From Neurospora tetrasperma FGSC 2508 (Eukaryota; Ascomycota; Sordariomycetes; Sordariales; Sordariaceae), in NCBI RefSeq assembly GCF_000213175.1, contig NW_009799102.1:1712710-1763552 (forward strand): 50,843 nucleotides of DNA. The letters run 5' to 3'. Made by a program: the position numbers and the translations under genes. Within the stretch, counting starts at the first letter, position 1. Each line of letters starts with the position of its first letter. The notes beneath the pieces are model-generated. The model saw nothing but the letters and a program-made list of their open reading frames with translations, was not told the origin of the DNA and did no database searches. Positions 12,176 to 22,669 of the stretch are shown here, in pieces.

Positions 12176-14644
12176 ATGCGTTTCGGCAAGACGCTCAAGC
12201 AGTCCATGTACGAGCCATGGCGGGACAAGTACATTGAATATGATAAGCTCAAGAGCCTCCTCCGAGAGGATAGACCTGACGATGACGAACCATGGACCGA
12301 GGAGGATGAGGTCCGCTTCTGCGACGAGATTTTCAATGTCCAGCTCGAAAAGGTCGCCCAGTTCCAGGAGGAGAAGATGCAGGAGCTGCGTCAGCGAGTA
12401 GATGCCGCCTTCGACAAGCTCAGAGATCTGCCACCGGCCGATTCCGAAAACAAGGACAAACCGACCGACGAAGCCCTCGCCCAACGACTCAAAGAACTCG
12501 AGGCCGAGCTGGATGCCATTACAAACGAAGTCAAGGAACTTCGAAAGTACAGCAATCTGAACTACACGGGCTTCCTCAAGATCGTCAAGAAGCATGACCG
12601 GAAGCGTGGCGATCGGTACAAGATCCGTCCCATCATGCAGGTCAGCCTGTCCAAGCGGCCCTTCAACTCGGAGCAAGGGTACACGCCTCTGCTCAACAAG
12701 CTGTCGCTCTTGTACTTCGCCATCCGCCAACATCTCGAAGAGAATGGTTCCGTAGAGCCGTACCATCTCGATCCCATAAGTCAGCCCGAGACACACAACG
12801 GCGAGAAGTATACGGCCTACAAGTTCTGGGTACACCCCGACAACCTGCTCGAGGTGAAGACGTATATCCTTCGTCGGCTCCCTGCCCTTGTTTACAGCCA
12901 CCAGTCGTCCAAGGAATGGGATGGAGACGAGGACCCGACCATCACATCCTTGTACTTTGACAATGCCAACTTCCAGCTGTACTACCAGAAGGTGGAACGT
13001 GAAGCCGAGGCGTCATCGCTCCGCTTGCGTTGGTATGGTCAATTGAGCCAGAATCCAGAGATCGTGTTTGAGCAAAAGATCATACACGACAACGGCACTA
13101 GCGAGGAGCGCAAGTTCCCCATTAAGGAGAAGTACATCAAGCCCTTTTTGGATGGCGAGTACAAGATGGAGAAGTCGATCCAGAAGATGGAACGACAGGG
13201 CCAGAGCACCGCAGACGTGGAAGAGTTTCGTTCCACTGCCGAGGCGATTCAGGATTACATTCGCAGCAACAAACTCGAGCCCGTCGTTCGCGCAAACTAC
13301 GTCCGAACGGCCTTCCAGAATCCCGGAGATGATCGCATTCGCCTGTCTATTGACACCGACATTGCCTTCATTCGCGAGGATACCCTCGACCGCGATAGGC
13401 CGTGCCGTGATCCAAACAACTGGCACCGTACCGATATCGACGACAGCAACATGACCTATCCCTTCAAAAACATCAACCAGAGCGAGGTGTCGCTGTTTCC
13501 CTATGCAGTGTTGGAAATCAAGCTGAAGGAAGACCAGAACCGCAAGCGACCTGTCTGGGTCACGGACCTGATGGCCTCGCATTTGGTCCACCCTTGCCCT
13601 CGCTTTTCCAAGTTCATGCAAGGCGTCGCCTCTCTTTTCGAGGACTACGTCAACAGGTTGCCCTTCTGGCTGCCCGATCTGGACACCGATATCCGCAAGG
13701 ATCCCCAAGTGGCCTTCGAGGAGGAGGAGGTGAAACGAGCCCACCGTGCACAGAACGAGCAAGTAGTCGGCAGTTTCCTCGGAACCAAACTAGGCAACTC
13801 GTTCAAGCCATCTCGGAGCTCTCCAGTGGCCAAGTCATACCTCGCCGAGCGGGTGGCGGCCGAGAGCAGCGGCGCCAAAGCGCAAACCCCCGCCTCCGGG
13901 GCGACAGACAGGACCCCTACCGCTGTTACTCCGGCCGGTGAACTCAACGAAAGCAGCAGCAGCCAGCAACAGGATGGCGGCCAGCAACAAGGAGGCCGTA
14001 GCGAGTACGGCACCATGACCCTCTCCTCCGTCTTCCCTGGCTTCTCTCTCTCCAAGTACTCCAAAGCCATGCGTCTCAAGCGGGCCCAGGGCGAAGGCGG
14101 CCGCCGTGGCTCCGTGACCCTGCCGCCCGGCGTCGAGGAGCCTACCGAGTGGCTCAAGAACTCAGGCCCCTTGCAGATCGAGCCCAAGGTCTGGCTGGCC
14201 AACGAGCGGACGTTCCTCAAGTGGCAGCACATTTGCGTGCTGCTCGGCGGCTTGGCCATCAGCTTGTACACAGCCGCGGGCAGGGGCACGGTGGCGGAGT
14301 GGATTGCGGTTGGGTTCATCATCATTGCGGCGTTTGCCGGTGGCTGGGGGTATTTCTTGTTGCACTCGAGGAGGAAGATGATCATTGAACGGAGCGGCAA
14401 GGACTTTGACAACTTCTTTGGCCCATTGGTGATCAGTGTTGCACTGATGGTAGCGCTGATTCTGAACTTTAGCTTTGCGGTAAGTCTTCCAGATGTCTTT
14501 TGAGCAGTCAGGGTACAGAGTAATTGCTGACTTATGTGGCTTTAGTATCGCGACTTCTTGGCTAGAGCTCAGGCTAGAGCTGCGGTTGAAGCTCTGTTCA
14601 TCCAAAGCAGCAACGCATCGGCGAGTCACATCGACCTGAGATAG
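12176..14644 (+). CDS. VTC4: VTC4, polyphosphate polymerase subunit of the vacuolar transporter chaperone complex
   Basis: Catalytic subunit that polymerises ATP gamma-phosphates into polyphosphate and feeds it into the vacuole. Exons 12176-14479 and 14546-14644 give 800 residues. The N-terminal SPX domain (about 1-160) starts MRFGKTLKQSMYEPW and carries the lysine-rich helix FLKIVKKHDRK (133-143) that binds inositol pyrophosphates in this family. The tunnel (TTM) polymerase domain spans about 195-500, with LRLRWYG (Arg283, Arg285) and FEQK (Lys301), likely equivalents of yeast Arg264, Arg266 and Lys281, plus LEIKLK on a later strand. A low-complexity linker (about 540-640; Gln/Ser/Gly-rich) precedes a DUF202-type region with three membrane helices near 685-700, 709-731 and 752-774. 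The intron falls inside the third helix. Reading through it would end the protein seven codons later at 775 residues. Vtc2/3 paralogues are argued against by the intact polymerase residues. Confidence 0.95.
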
Positions 14645-14926
14645 TGGTGTTTGTAGAGCTTGGTCGGTTGACGTGAGACTAGAAAAGAAATTCATGCTTG
14701 ATGAACGAAGGGATAACAAAAGATTGGATACGGAAAACAAACTTGGTTATGACTGCATGATTTGGGGATCTGGCGTGTGGCCGATGGTTGAGTAGAAGAA
14801 TGTCTCGACGGGGATTGTGTTGAGGTAGGCATACATACAGTTTGGCATGATTGGAAGCATCAAGATTAGTATGCAAGGGCACTTGAATCGGTAACATGTT
14901 GATGGCTATGGAAAGGGGGCATGTCC

Positions 14927-14972
<46 letters not shown>

Positions 14973-15319
14973 ATGTGCGCACGGACCATTGTTGCTCTGG
15001 AAAATGTAAATGGACTGAAGTTCTGAACTGGACGGCAATTCCATGCAAACAACATCTCACCAGCGCCTTTGACAAACTCGCAACAATCACCGTGATCATT
15101 TCCCCCAAACTCCAGACGGTGGTCATATGAAGGAAAGCTCAACCACTCGACGGCCAGCCTGCTAAGATTTTCACTTGCGTCGGTTTAACGAGCCCTCGCC
15201 ATCAAATCGACCAGCTGAAGGGAAATCACAATCAGGCGGGAATCATAATCAACAATCAACGACATCACCCACCATCATCAACAACAAAAACTCACATCAC
15301 ACAATTACTGCCAACAAAT
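14645..15319. other. Intergenic between VTC4 and ctf8
   Basis: About 0.7 kb holding the VTC4 3' end, a CT microsatellite and the ctf8 promoter/leader. The leader just before 15320 is A/C-rich (AACAACAAAAACTC style), typical of fungal 5' untranslated regions. I see no coding sequence. Confidence 0.55.
14934..14971. repeat. (TC)n dinucleotide microsatellite
   Basis: An uninterrupted TC/CT run of about 38 bases in the VTC4-ctf8 intergenic region. The flanking Arg/Glu or Leu/Ser repeat reading frames are products of the repeat and not genes. The tract is likely length-polymorphic between strains. Confidence 0.95.
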
Positions 15320-15835
15320 ATGTCATCGCAAATTTCTCTCCACCCTCGTCCTCTCCAACCATCGCCTTCCTCAAGCTCATCAACACCCGCAACCAACCCA
15401 CTCCCAACCCTTATCCAAACCCCCACGGGCCTCGCCCTCCTCGAACTCCAAGGAACTCTCAACATCCGCGACTTTGACCCATCCTCTACAGAACAAATCA
15501 CTCCAATCCCTGTAGGGAGGATCGATTTCCCCGATTACCAGCCCAACTCCCTCACCTTTGATCCCAACGACAAGAAGTGGATGAAGAGGGTGTATATGTA
15601 CATTGGCGAGCATCAGCGGTTGCATGGGGAGGTGAAGGGGCTGGGGAAGGCGGTGGGGGTTGTGAGGAGGAGGGTACGGCAGCGGGAGGGGGTGAACGGG
15701 GAGGAGGAGGAAGAAGAACAGAAAGAGGAGTTGGAGGTGTTGGATATTATAAGGTACAAGATTGTTTTTGGGACGAGGCCGGAGCCGGTTACTGGGGGGG
15801 AGCAGTTCATTGGACGGGGTTCTGAACAGACCTAG
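15320..15835 (+). CDS. CTF8: Ctf8 subunit of the Ctf18-Dcc1-Ctf8 alternative clamp loader
   Basis: A single-exon gene of 171 residues. Ctf8 joins Dcc1 and Ctf18-RFC to load or unload PCNA at forks and supports sister-chromatid cohesion. Family-type segments are TPTGLALLELQG (about 34-45), a strand pair leading to KKWMKRVYMYIGEHQRLHGE (about 85-104), and the C-terminal IRYKIVFGTRPEPV (about 143-156). Length suits Ctf8 (yeast about 130 residues). A Ser/Pro-rich N-terminus and an acidic stretch of consecutive Glu residues near 126-132 are extra. The start is the only ATG before the conserved core. The short tail after RPEPV is unremarkable. Recognition rests on remembered motif similarity; the family is small and divergent. 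Confidence 0.85.
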   Translation: MSSQISLHPRPLQPSPSSSSSTPATNPLPTLIQTPTGLALLELQGTLNIRDFDPSSTEQITPIPVGRIDFPDYQPNSLTFDPNDKKWMKRVYMYIGEHQRLHGEVKGLGKAVGVVRRRVRQREGVNGEEEEEEQKEELEVLDIIRYKIVFGTRPEPVTGGEQFIGRGSEQT

Positions 15836-17550
15836 GGTTAAGGACGGGAGGGTGTGGAGGAGGGGGTTGGTGGTGGCGAAAGTTAGGAATAGCTCTTAAA
15901 GAAAGGAAAATAAGAAAAAAAGGTTCAGGCCATGGAACAGAAGGCCAACCTCACAGTCACCACAGGTAGCTTTGTTATCTACTTTTATGAAAGGAGGGTG
16001 GTGTGGTACATAGGTGCTGAAGTTGAAGATGACAGAGGGAATTTGACGAGTTATAGTGGATATTCCTATAACCCCCTCACACTTTGTTACATACAGTCGT
16101 TAGCATAGCTCGGTTACTCTGGTGCTACGTTTATCTTTGAAGAGATGGATAGATAAAAAGGTGTCATATGACCTTTGTCTCCTTCCCATCCCAAATTTTT
16201 TACTTTTTTATTTTACATTTTTTTTTAGCAGCTCAATACAAGTAGGTAGGCGTTGTGGTTCCTGACTAATGTTTGAAGGGTCCTCCATGGAAAAAGCACG
16301 AGGTCACGAGGTCCCCTGGATCCTGGGTCTGGATCCAGCCTGTGATACCATGATAGGTAGGACGAGAGCGGTGAATGATATGTGTGAAGAATGAGGTTGC
16401 AGTTCGAGGCCGATTCGTCGCGGGAAAAAGAATGTGAAGGCGTCTACCGGTGTAAGGTAGTGTGAGTGCACCGGTGTAACTCAGCTTGCTCCTTCCCAAG
16501 TCCGACACAGCTTCATCTCTGTCATCATTGTATACACTACTGTACCTACCTACCTAGTCTCGCTAGTGTAGTACCTCTAGACTTGGAGGCTCCGATCAGA
16601 TGATGCATCCTATCGACTTCCACTTGCCCGCCCCAGTCTCCGATGACCTGAAGCTTTGAATGGAGGTACTGAGAGTAGACTCGCTCTCGGAGACACGTTG
16701 TTCACACTTCACATGTCGAACGACAAAAAGACCAGCTTGGGTGTCAACAAGAGAGGATCAACAAAGCAAGCTCGAGGCAAGCGAGGCAAGTCAAGATGGT
16801 GCCCCGCCAACCGGTGTCGTTGGAGCTGTCAAAATTGTCCACTGAAGGGTGGGGGATGCTGCAGCAGACGCCACAGCGGGTTCTGACTGGCTGATAGGGG
16901 CGCGGGCACTTTCAGTGGGAATGCACAATTCCCTTCCAAGTTGCCGCGAGAGTTCCCTTGATGGGATCACCACTGCAACAATAGGGTAGGTAGTGATGAT
17001 CCATTGCCCGACGCTCGTATGGCCCGCATTTTCGTTCCCGCTTCAGTTCCAGTTAGGGCCGAGTCCCGGGCCACGCAACCGCCAGAAACCTACCTATAGG
17101 GAACTAGGTACACACATCACAAGTGGAAGCTATGGATCCCTGATGGTCCCCTTTTTCCAACTCACTCTCATCTCCACTTCGTCAATGGCGACGGCTTGTC
17201 CACACTTGCTGCATACCTAGGTAGCCTGGCACCAATGTTCTAGATCAATACTTAGCTGGTATACATGCCACACAGGAACCTGTCTTCTGTCCTTTCTCTA
17301 CTCTTCAATTCATCAACTGTTTGCCGATTCTTCGAACCTGGTGTCCGAACCCTTGACCGTCAACGAACCATCCAGTGCCGGATACTATAATAGGGCCGCC
17401 ACACTCCCTTAGTTGCCAGACACGGTCTGCACTTCCTCTGCCCATCTTGCCGCCAACATACAGAGCAGCCTAACGGATTCGCATCGCATTGCGATCCTGT
17501 AGTACTCGCACTCAGATCATTGACTGAAAATCACAGTCACACAGCCTACT
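15836..17550. other. Intergenic between ctf8 and GDE1
   Basis: About 1.7 kb without a credible ORF. The ctf8 3' region includes T-runs near 16195-16226. The GDE1 promoter side carries a cluster of TACCTA/TAGGTA words (16243-17223) and a TATAATAG at 17386-17393, 158 bp before the GDE1 ATG. A CACGTT half-variant of the Pho4 site lies near 16693, 0.86 kb upstream of GDE1. Confidence 0.55.
16243..17223. repeat. Cluster of TACCTA/TAGGTA words
   Basis: Within about 1 kb the hexamer TACCTA or its complement occurs at 16243, 16354, 16543-16556 (three overlapping tandem copies), 16987, 17091, 17105 and 17214-17223, the last as the perfect palindrome TACCTAGGTA. Roughly 0.5 hits would be expected by chance in this span. 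Function is unknown. It could be a binding-site array for GDE1 regulation or simple-sequence drift. Confidence 0.55.
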
Positions 17551-20500
17551 ATGAAGTTTGGCAGAAAGTATACAAGCCTAAGCCTGGTCTTCTCTGCCTC
17601 ACAAGCTAACCGTTCGACAGTCTCCCACGTAACCAGGTCCCAGAGTGGGCAGCCTTTTACATCAACTACAAAGGCCTAAAGAAGCTGATCAAGGCCGCCC
17701 AAGGAGCGGCCAAGAGTGGGGAGCCGGTAGATTTGGCCGAGTTCTTCTTCGCCTTGGATCGAAACCTTGAAGATGTTGACTCCTTCTACAACAAAAAGTA
17801 TGCCGAGGCCTACCGGCGACTGAAGGTGCTGCAGGATCGCTATGGCAAGACTCCCGAGATTGTCTCCAACCTCGACGATGACGAGGTTGAGGAGCTGATG
17901 GGAGCCCTTCTCGAGCTGCGAAGTCAGTTCCGGAAGCTGCAATGGTTCGGCGAAATCAACCGTCGTGGCTTTGTCAAAATCACAAAGAAGCTGGACAAGA
18001 AGGTCCCCAACACAAAAAGCACCCAGCACAACTACATTTCCACAAAGGTCGATCTGTTGCCCTTCGCCAAGGATACCGCCATTAGCCTCCTGTTGACCGA
18101 GATCAACAAGTGGCTGTCAAAGCTGGGAGATGCACAAAACATTGATGAGACCAAATCCGAGAGATCGACACTCTCGCTGGGTCGTGCTTCTGCAAAGGCT
18201 ATGCTTAACATACCCAGTGCGCTTTTCGACAAGTTGGATCAAGCCATTCGTAAAGACGAAGTCGCGGCTTTGGAGCAAGGTCTCAAGGAGGGAAACCTAG
18301 CGGGCTCAGAGGGCTCATCACCATTACAACAGCCCTTGCTGCTTAACCTACTCCAGCGGTCCATTTCCTCCCGTTCGAGAGACTGTATCGTGTTCCTCCT
18401 CAAGCAAGCCAACTCGCTGGACGAGCCCGACGACATCAACGAACGCAACTGCATCCACAGACTTGTCATTCACATCGGTCGCACAAAAACGGCCTCGCTC
18501 CTCAGTAGTGAGCCAGAAGCTGAATCGTACCCCTTCCCGCGCACCGGGGTTCACTACGCCCAGCCCTACCTCACCCCAGCCACTTCTCCCTTGTCAGCAC
18601 CGCGCGGGACGACCTTAAAGGAGTCAAAACTCCTCGGCCATGATGATGAAGCAATCCAGCTGCTCAAATACCTACTAGAAAACCTGAGGCCAGACCAAAG
18701 AGTGGCTCTGGTTGCCAAAGACGGATTTGGCCGTATACCGCTCCACTATGCGGCGCAGTTCGGCTTCGTCGTCGTCTGCCAGATCATCATGCGCAAGATG
18801 CAGGACTGGGGACAGTTCAACGTCGAGAATGGCATCGACGCCCCCGAATGGCAGGACAAGGATGGAAACGCGCCGCTGCACTTGAGCGTTATAGGCGGCC
18901 ACCCGCTAACCACCAAAGCGCTGCTTCAAGGAGAGAACTGGAAGGGGGTTAATGACCACCAAGCCGAAATGAGGCGTGCCATCTCCAAGTCGAGCGCGGT
19001 GCTGGCTCTCGCGACCAAGGCCAACTCCAAGGACATCGTCGAGTTGCTGGTCAATGCAGGAGTGGACATCAACTGGCAGGACAACAGCGGCGAGACAGCC
19101 TTGCACGTTGCTGCCAGATTTGGCCACGATGAGTGCGCCAGGGTGTTGCTCAAGGGTACTGAGCAGCAAAAGGCCAACCTGGAATTGGCTGAGAAGAACT
19201 TTGCGTGGACCCCGCTGCACATTGCGGCGGTTGATGGGCATCTGGGTGTCGCTCAGCTGCTCGTGGATGCTGGTGCGGATGTGGACAAGTTGGATTCGTC
19301 TGGCTGGACGGCAAAGGAGCATGCGGCGCTGAGAGGCCATCTCGATATTGCACGACTCCTGTCTGCTCACAGTCAAGCCCCTGAGGATGAGGGGGGCAGC
19401 AGCTCCGACGGCGACGATGAAAAGTCATCGACGACCACACCGTACCCCGAGACCGACAACAATACGCTGTCTGCATCCCTGGGAGATAGACGGTCCAACG
19501 CAACGTCGCGTCCCGCTGAACCCGTCAAGACCTTTGGTCACAGGTACCTCAAGGATGAGAGCCTCGTGCTGGTCAGTCTGGGTTCAATGGATATGCGCAA
19601 GGGAATTGAGGCAATCAAGCTGGACAAGGTGCCTCTTGCCGAAGCGCACACTACACAGTTGGATACGGCTCTGTCGGTTGTCGTCTCCGCCCAAGGCGCG
19701 AAGGGCGACCCGACTATGATCGACCTGCCTGTTCACGAGAACATCTCTACCGAGCCTATCCTCTTCACCACCAGGGACGCCGCCAAGGTCAGACTCTTCT
19801 TCGATATTGTGCCGACATACTCGGGTAACGAGAAGAACAAGGTTGGTCGAGGTGTTGCTCTCCTTTCGAGTGTCCGCCCCACCGTCGGCACCAAGAGGAT
19901 GAATTTGCAAGGCGACATCTCGGTGCCGATTATGGGCAGCAACTTTGAAGTCATCGGCACAGTCAATTTCAATTTCCTGGTCATCACTCCTTTCTCTCAC
20001 CCAAAGATGGAAGTAACCTCTCAGCAGACGTACTGGAAGAAGCTGGACTCTACCATGGTTATTGGCCACCGCGGCCTCGGCAAGAACGTTGTCGCCAACA
20101 AGTCCCTCCAGCTAGGCGAGAACACGATCCCATCGTTCATTGCCGCCGCTAACCTCGGCGCTCAATACGTCGAGTTCGACGTGCAACTCACCAAGGACCA
20201 CGTCCCTGTCATCTACCACGACTTCCTCGTCAGCGAGACGGGTTTCGACGCACCCGTGCACACTCTCACTCTCGAACAGTTCCTCCACATCAACCCAGAC
20301 TCGTCCCGCTCGGGCACCCACCACCATCACCATCACCACCACGGTCATCATGGCCACCACGGCCAACCTAGCCAACAAGCCCAGCATAGGCAGCTGAAGA
20401 AGTTCCGCAGCAACAGCCCCGGCCCACGGCAGCGCTCCATGTCCATGGACTTCCCCGGAGATGGTAAAGACCTGATGGAAGAGCGCATGAAACACACGCG

Positions 20501-21419
20501 CGACTTCAAGGAAAAGGGCTACAAGGGCAACTCGCGCGGCAATTTTATTCAAGCACCCTTTGCAACGCTCGAGGATCTGTTCCGCAAGCTGCCCGAGAGC
20601 GTGGGCTTCAACGTCGAGATGAAGTACCCGATGCTGCACGAGACGGAGGAGCACGAGATGGACACGTACGCGGTTGAGCTCAACTCGTTCTGCGACACGG
20701 TCCTCCAGAAAGTGTACGACATGGCGGGGCAGCGGCACATAATCTTTTCGAGCTTCAACCCGGATATCTGCTTGTGTCTGAGCTTCAAGCAGCCCAACAT
20801 TCCGATTTTGTTTTTGACGGATGCGGGCACGTGTCCTGTCGGCGATGTCAGGGCGAGCAGTCTGCAGGAGGCCATCCGGTTCGCGAGCAGGTGGAATCTG
20901 CTGGGTATTGTGAGCAACGCCGAGCCGCTGATTAACAGTCCGCGGTTGGTGAGGGTGGTGAAGCAGAGCGGATTGGTTTGTGTCAGTTATGGGTCGCAGA
21001 ATAATGATCCAAGCTTGGTGCAGGTGGGTTTTTCTTGATGCATTCAAATTCCTTTTGTCATTTGAAGCAGGCTAACCAACTTTCTTCTTTACTCATAGAA
21101 ACAAGTCAAGGAGGGCATCGACGCCGTCATTGTCGACAGTGTCCTGGCCATCCGTAAGGGACTGACCAGGGACCAAGGCAACGTCAATGGTAGCGGCGGC
21201 AGTAACGCCAAAGAACTTCAGCAGAGGGTGAGGGAGGTGGAGGAGGCCATCAAGAAGGAGGAGCGAATCGAGGAAGAGGGTTCGTCTGCTGAGGGAAGCA
21301 GCAATGGGGATAGTAACGGTAACGGTAACGGTAACGGTACCGAGATCCGGATGACTACCAATGCAGGAGAAGACACTGGGACGGAAATCAAGGAGACCTT
21401 GAGGGCTTTGCGGACATGA
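17551..21419 (+). CDS. GDE1: GDE1-type glycerophosphocholine phosphodiesterase (SPX-ankyrin-GDPD)
   Basis: Hydrolyses glycerophosphocholine and related diesters to glycerol-3-phosphate plus alcohol, linking phospholipid turnover to phosphate supply. Exons 17551-17567 (17 nt), 17621-21023 and 21099-21419 give 1246 residues (yeast Gde1 is about 1223). The tiny first exon encodes MKFGR and restores the SPX start MKFGRNLPRNQVPEW. The SPX lysine helix is VKITKKLDKK. Ankyrin repeats span about 365-560 (for example GETALHVAARFGHDECARVL), followed by an acidic linker and a beta-rich domain (about 595-800). The GDPD domain begins near 815 with HRG (His822), Glu857/Asp859 and His872 as expected catalytic or metal residues. 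A His-rich insert (906-919, eight consecutive His then HH pairs) sits inside the GDPD domain. The tail is Asn/Gly/Glu-rich. PHO81/NUC-2 share the architecture, but the N-terminus and an intact catalytic set favour GDE1. Confidence 0.93.
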
Positions 21420-22669
21420 AGGATGGCCGGGGAAGGGGGGTTTGGGATAGCGATGCCAGGCGCATTTGAAGGGGAAGCGTTGGTTTTGGTACATGATTAT
21501 CAAATTGCAATAGCCAATTTAGCAGTCAAGGTTCAAGTTGTTTGAGACATCGAAAGAGTCATCACCAAAGTGCCCGGCTTGGGTAGAGTGGAAGCTGGAG
21601 AGGAGGGCCAAGAGGGACCTGAGGGTTGTCGTCGGGTACACTCATTCAGTAATCGTGCACTGGCCAGATTTGTTACCTAGCGCAGTCCAGTGTGGGCTGC
21701 CTCACCCAGAGGTGCCCGATGTGGACGGCACCCACCCACCAAGGAACTGCTTGACAAGGGAACAGTGGCTGAGACGATGTCGTGTGTGTGCGCGGGACTG
21801 CATACCTACCACCTCTCGTCTAGAATAGATTGCGTAGGTAACCTTGAAAAATGATGGAATTGATCCTTGATCAGCTGGGCTCCATATTGGCCTTGTGGGC
21901 AGTGTACCTCTAGGCCTTGGTGTGGTTGCGTAAGAGAGGCAGGTTTGGGTCATGATTAACAGGACCCTGGGTCACTAGTTTGCTTGATGCCCCTCTATAA
22001 TTCTCGAGATCGGCTGTTTTCACACCAGCAGCAATCAGGCTACACAGTCTCACAACGTTACTCCTAAGAAGCCTTTGTCCTTTTGATACCTTGATTCTCG
22101 TCCTTTTTCGATTTCTTGAGCCTTTTTGACGTGGAAACTTTAACCGTTCAGGTAAGGAGCCACCAAGGCACCATTGCGTGTTGAACTTAACAAGGAGAAG
22201 GGAGGTACTACTAGAGGTACCTCTACCGGGCCGACCATCACACAGTTTGGCCGATCGTTTCACACTCACGCACTCGCTCCGTCGTTGCTCGGCTGACAGC
22301 ACTCAACTGACTGACCATTACGTCCACGTCCACTCCAGTCCAATCGTCCGAGGCCATCGCGCGCCATTTCAGCCACCAGTCATTCTTATCCTCCGGCCAA
22401 ACTCTTCCTGTCTAGCTCCTTCTTCGCCCAATCCAATACGAACGCGACCGGATACGCTTTGTCGACCGGAAGACGACTCGGGCGCGAACTGACCAAGGCG
22501 CTCTCGGTTGGAATTGGAAACTCGACATCTCCTCATTGAACACCTCGCAACTTTAATTCGAATCTCTTTTCCACACACACCCCCAAACAAAATAGAAAAA
22601 GAAGAAGAAAAAAAGGCCCGCTCAACAAACCTTAACCGACAGTCAACATCCCATACACAAGTCAACTCG
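21420..22669. other. Intergenic between GDE1 and the WW-domain gene
   Basis: About 1.25 kb with no credible ORF. It contains a 14-bp perfect palindrome, TAGAGGTACCTCTA, at 22212-22225, and an A-rich leader (about 22580-22669) ahead of the WW-domain gene start. Confidence 0.55.

Noticed and set aside
17551-21419. Assignment of the SPX-ankyrin-GDPD gene as NUC-2/PHO81
   Set aside because: The N-terminus (NQVPEW then AAFYINYKGLKKLIK) and the intact GDPD catalytic residues fit GDE1 better than the PHO81 class.
22508-22669. N-terminal extension of the WW-domain protein
   Set aside because: The upstream open frame begins with TTG, and the first ATG in frame is 22670, directly before the WW domain.
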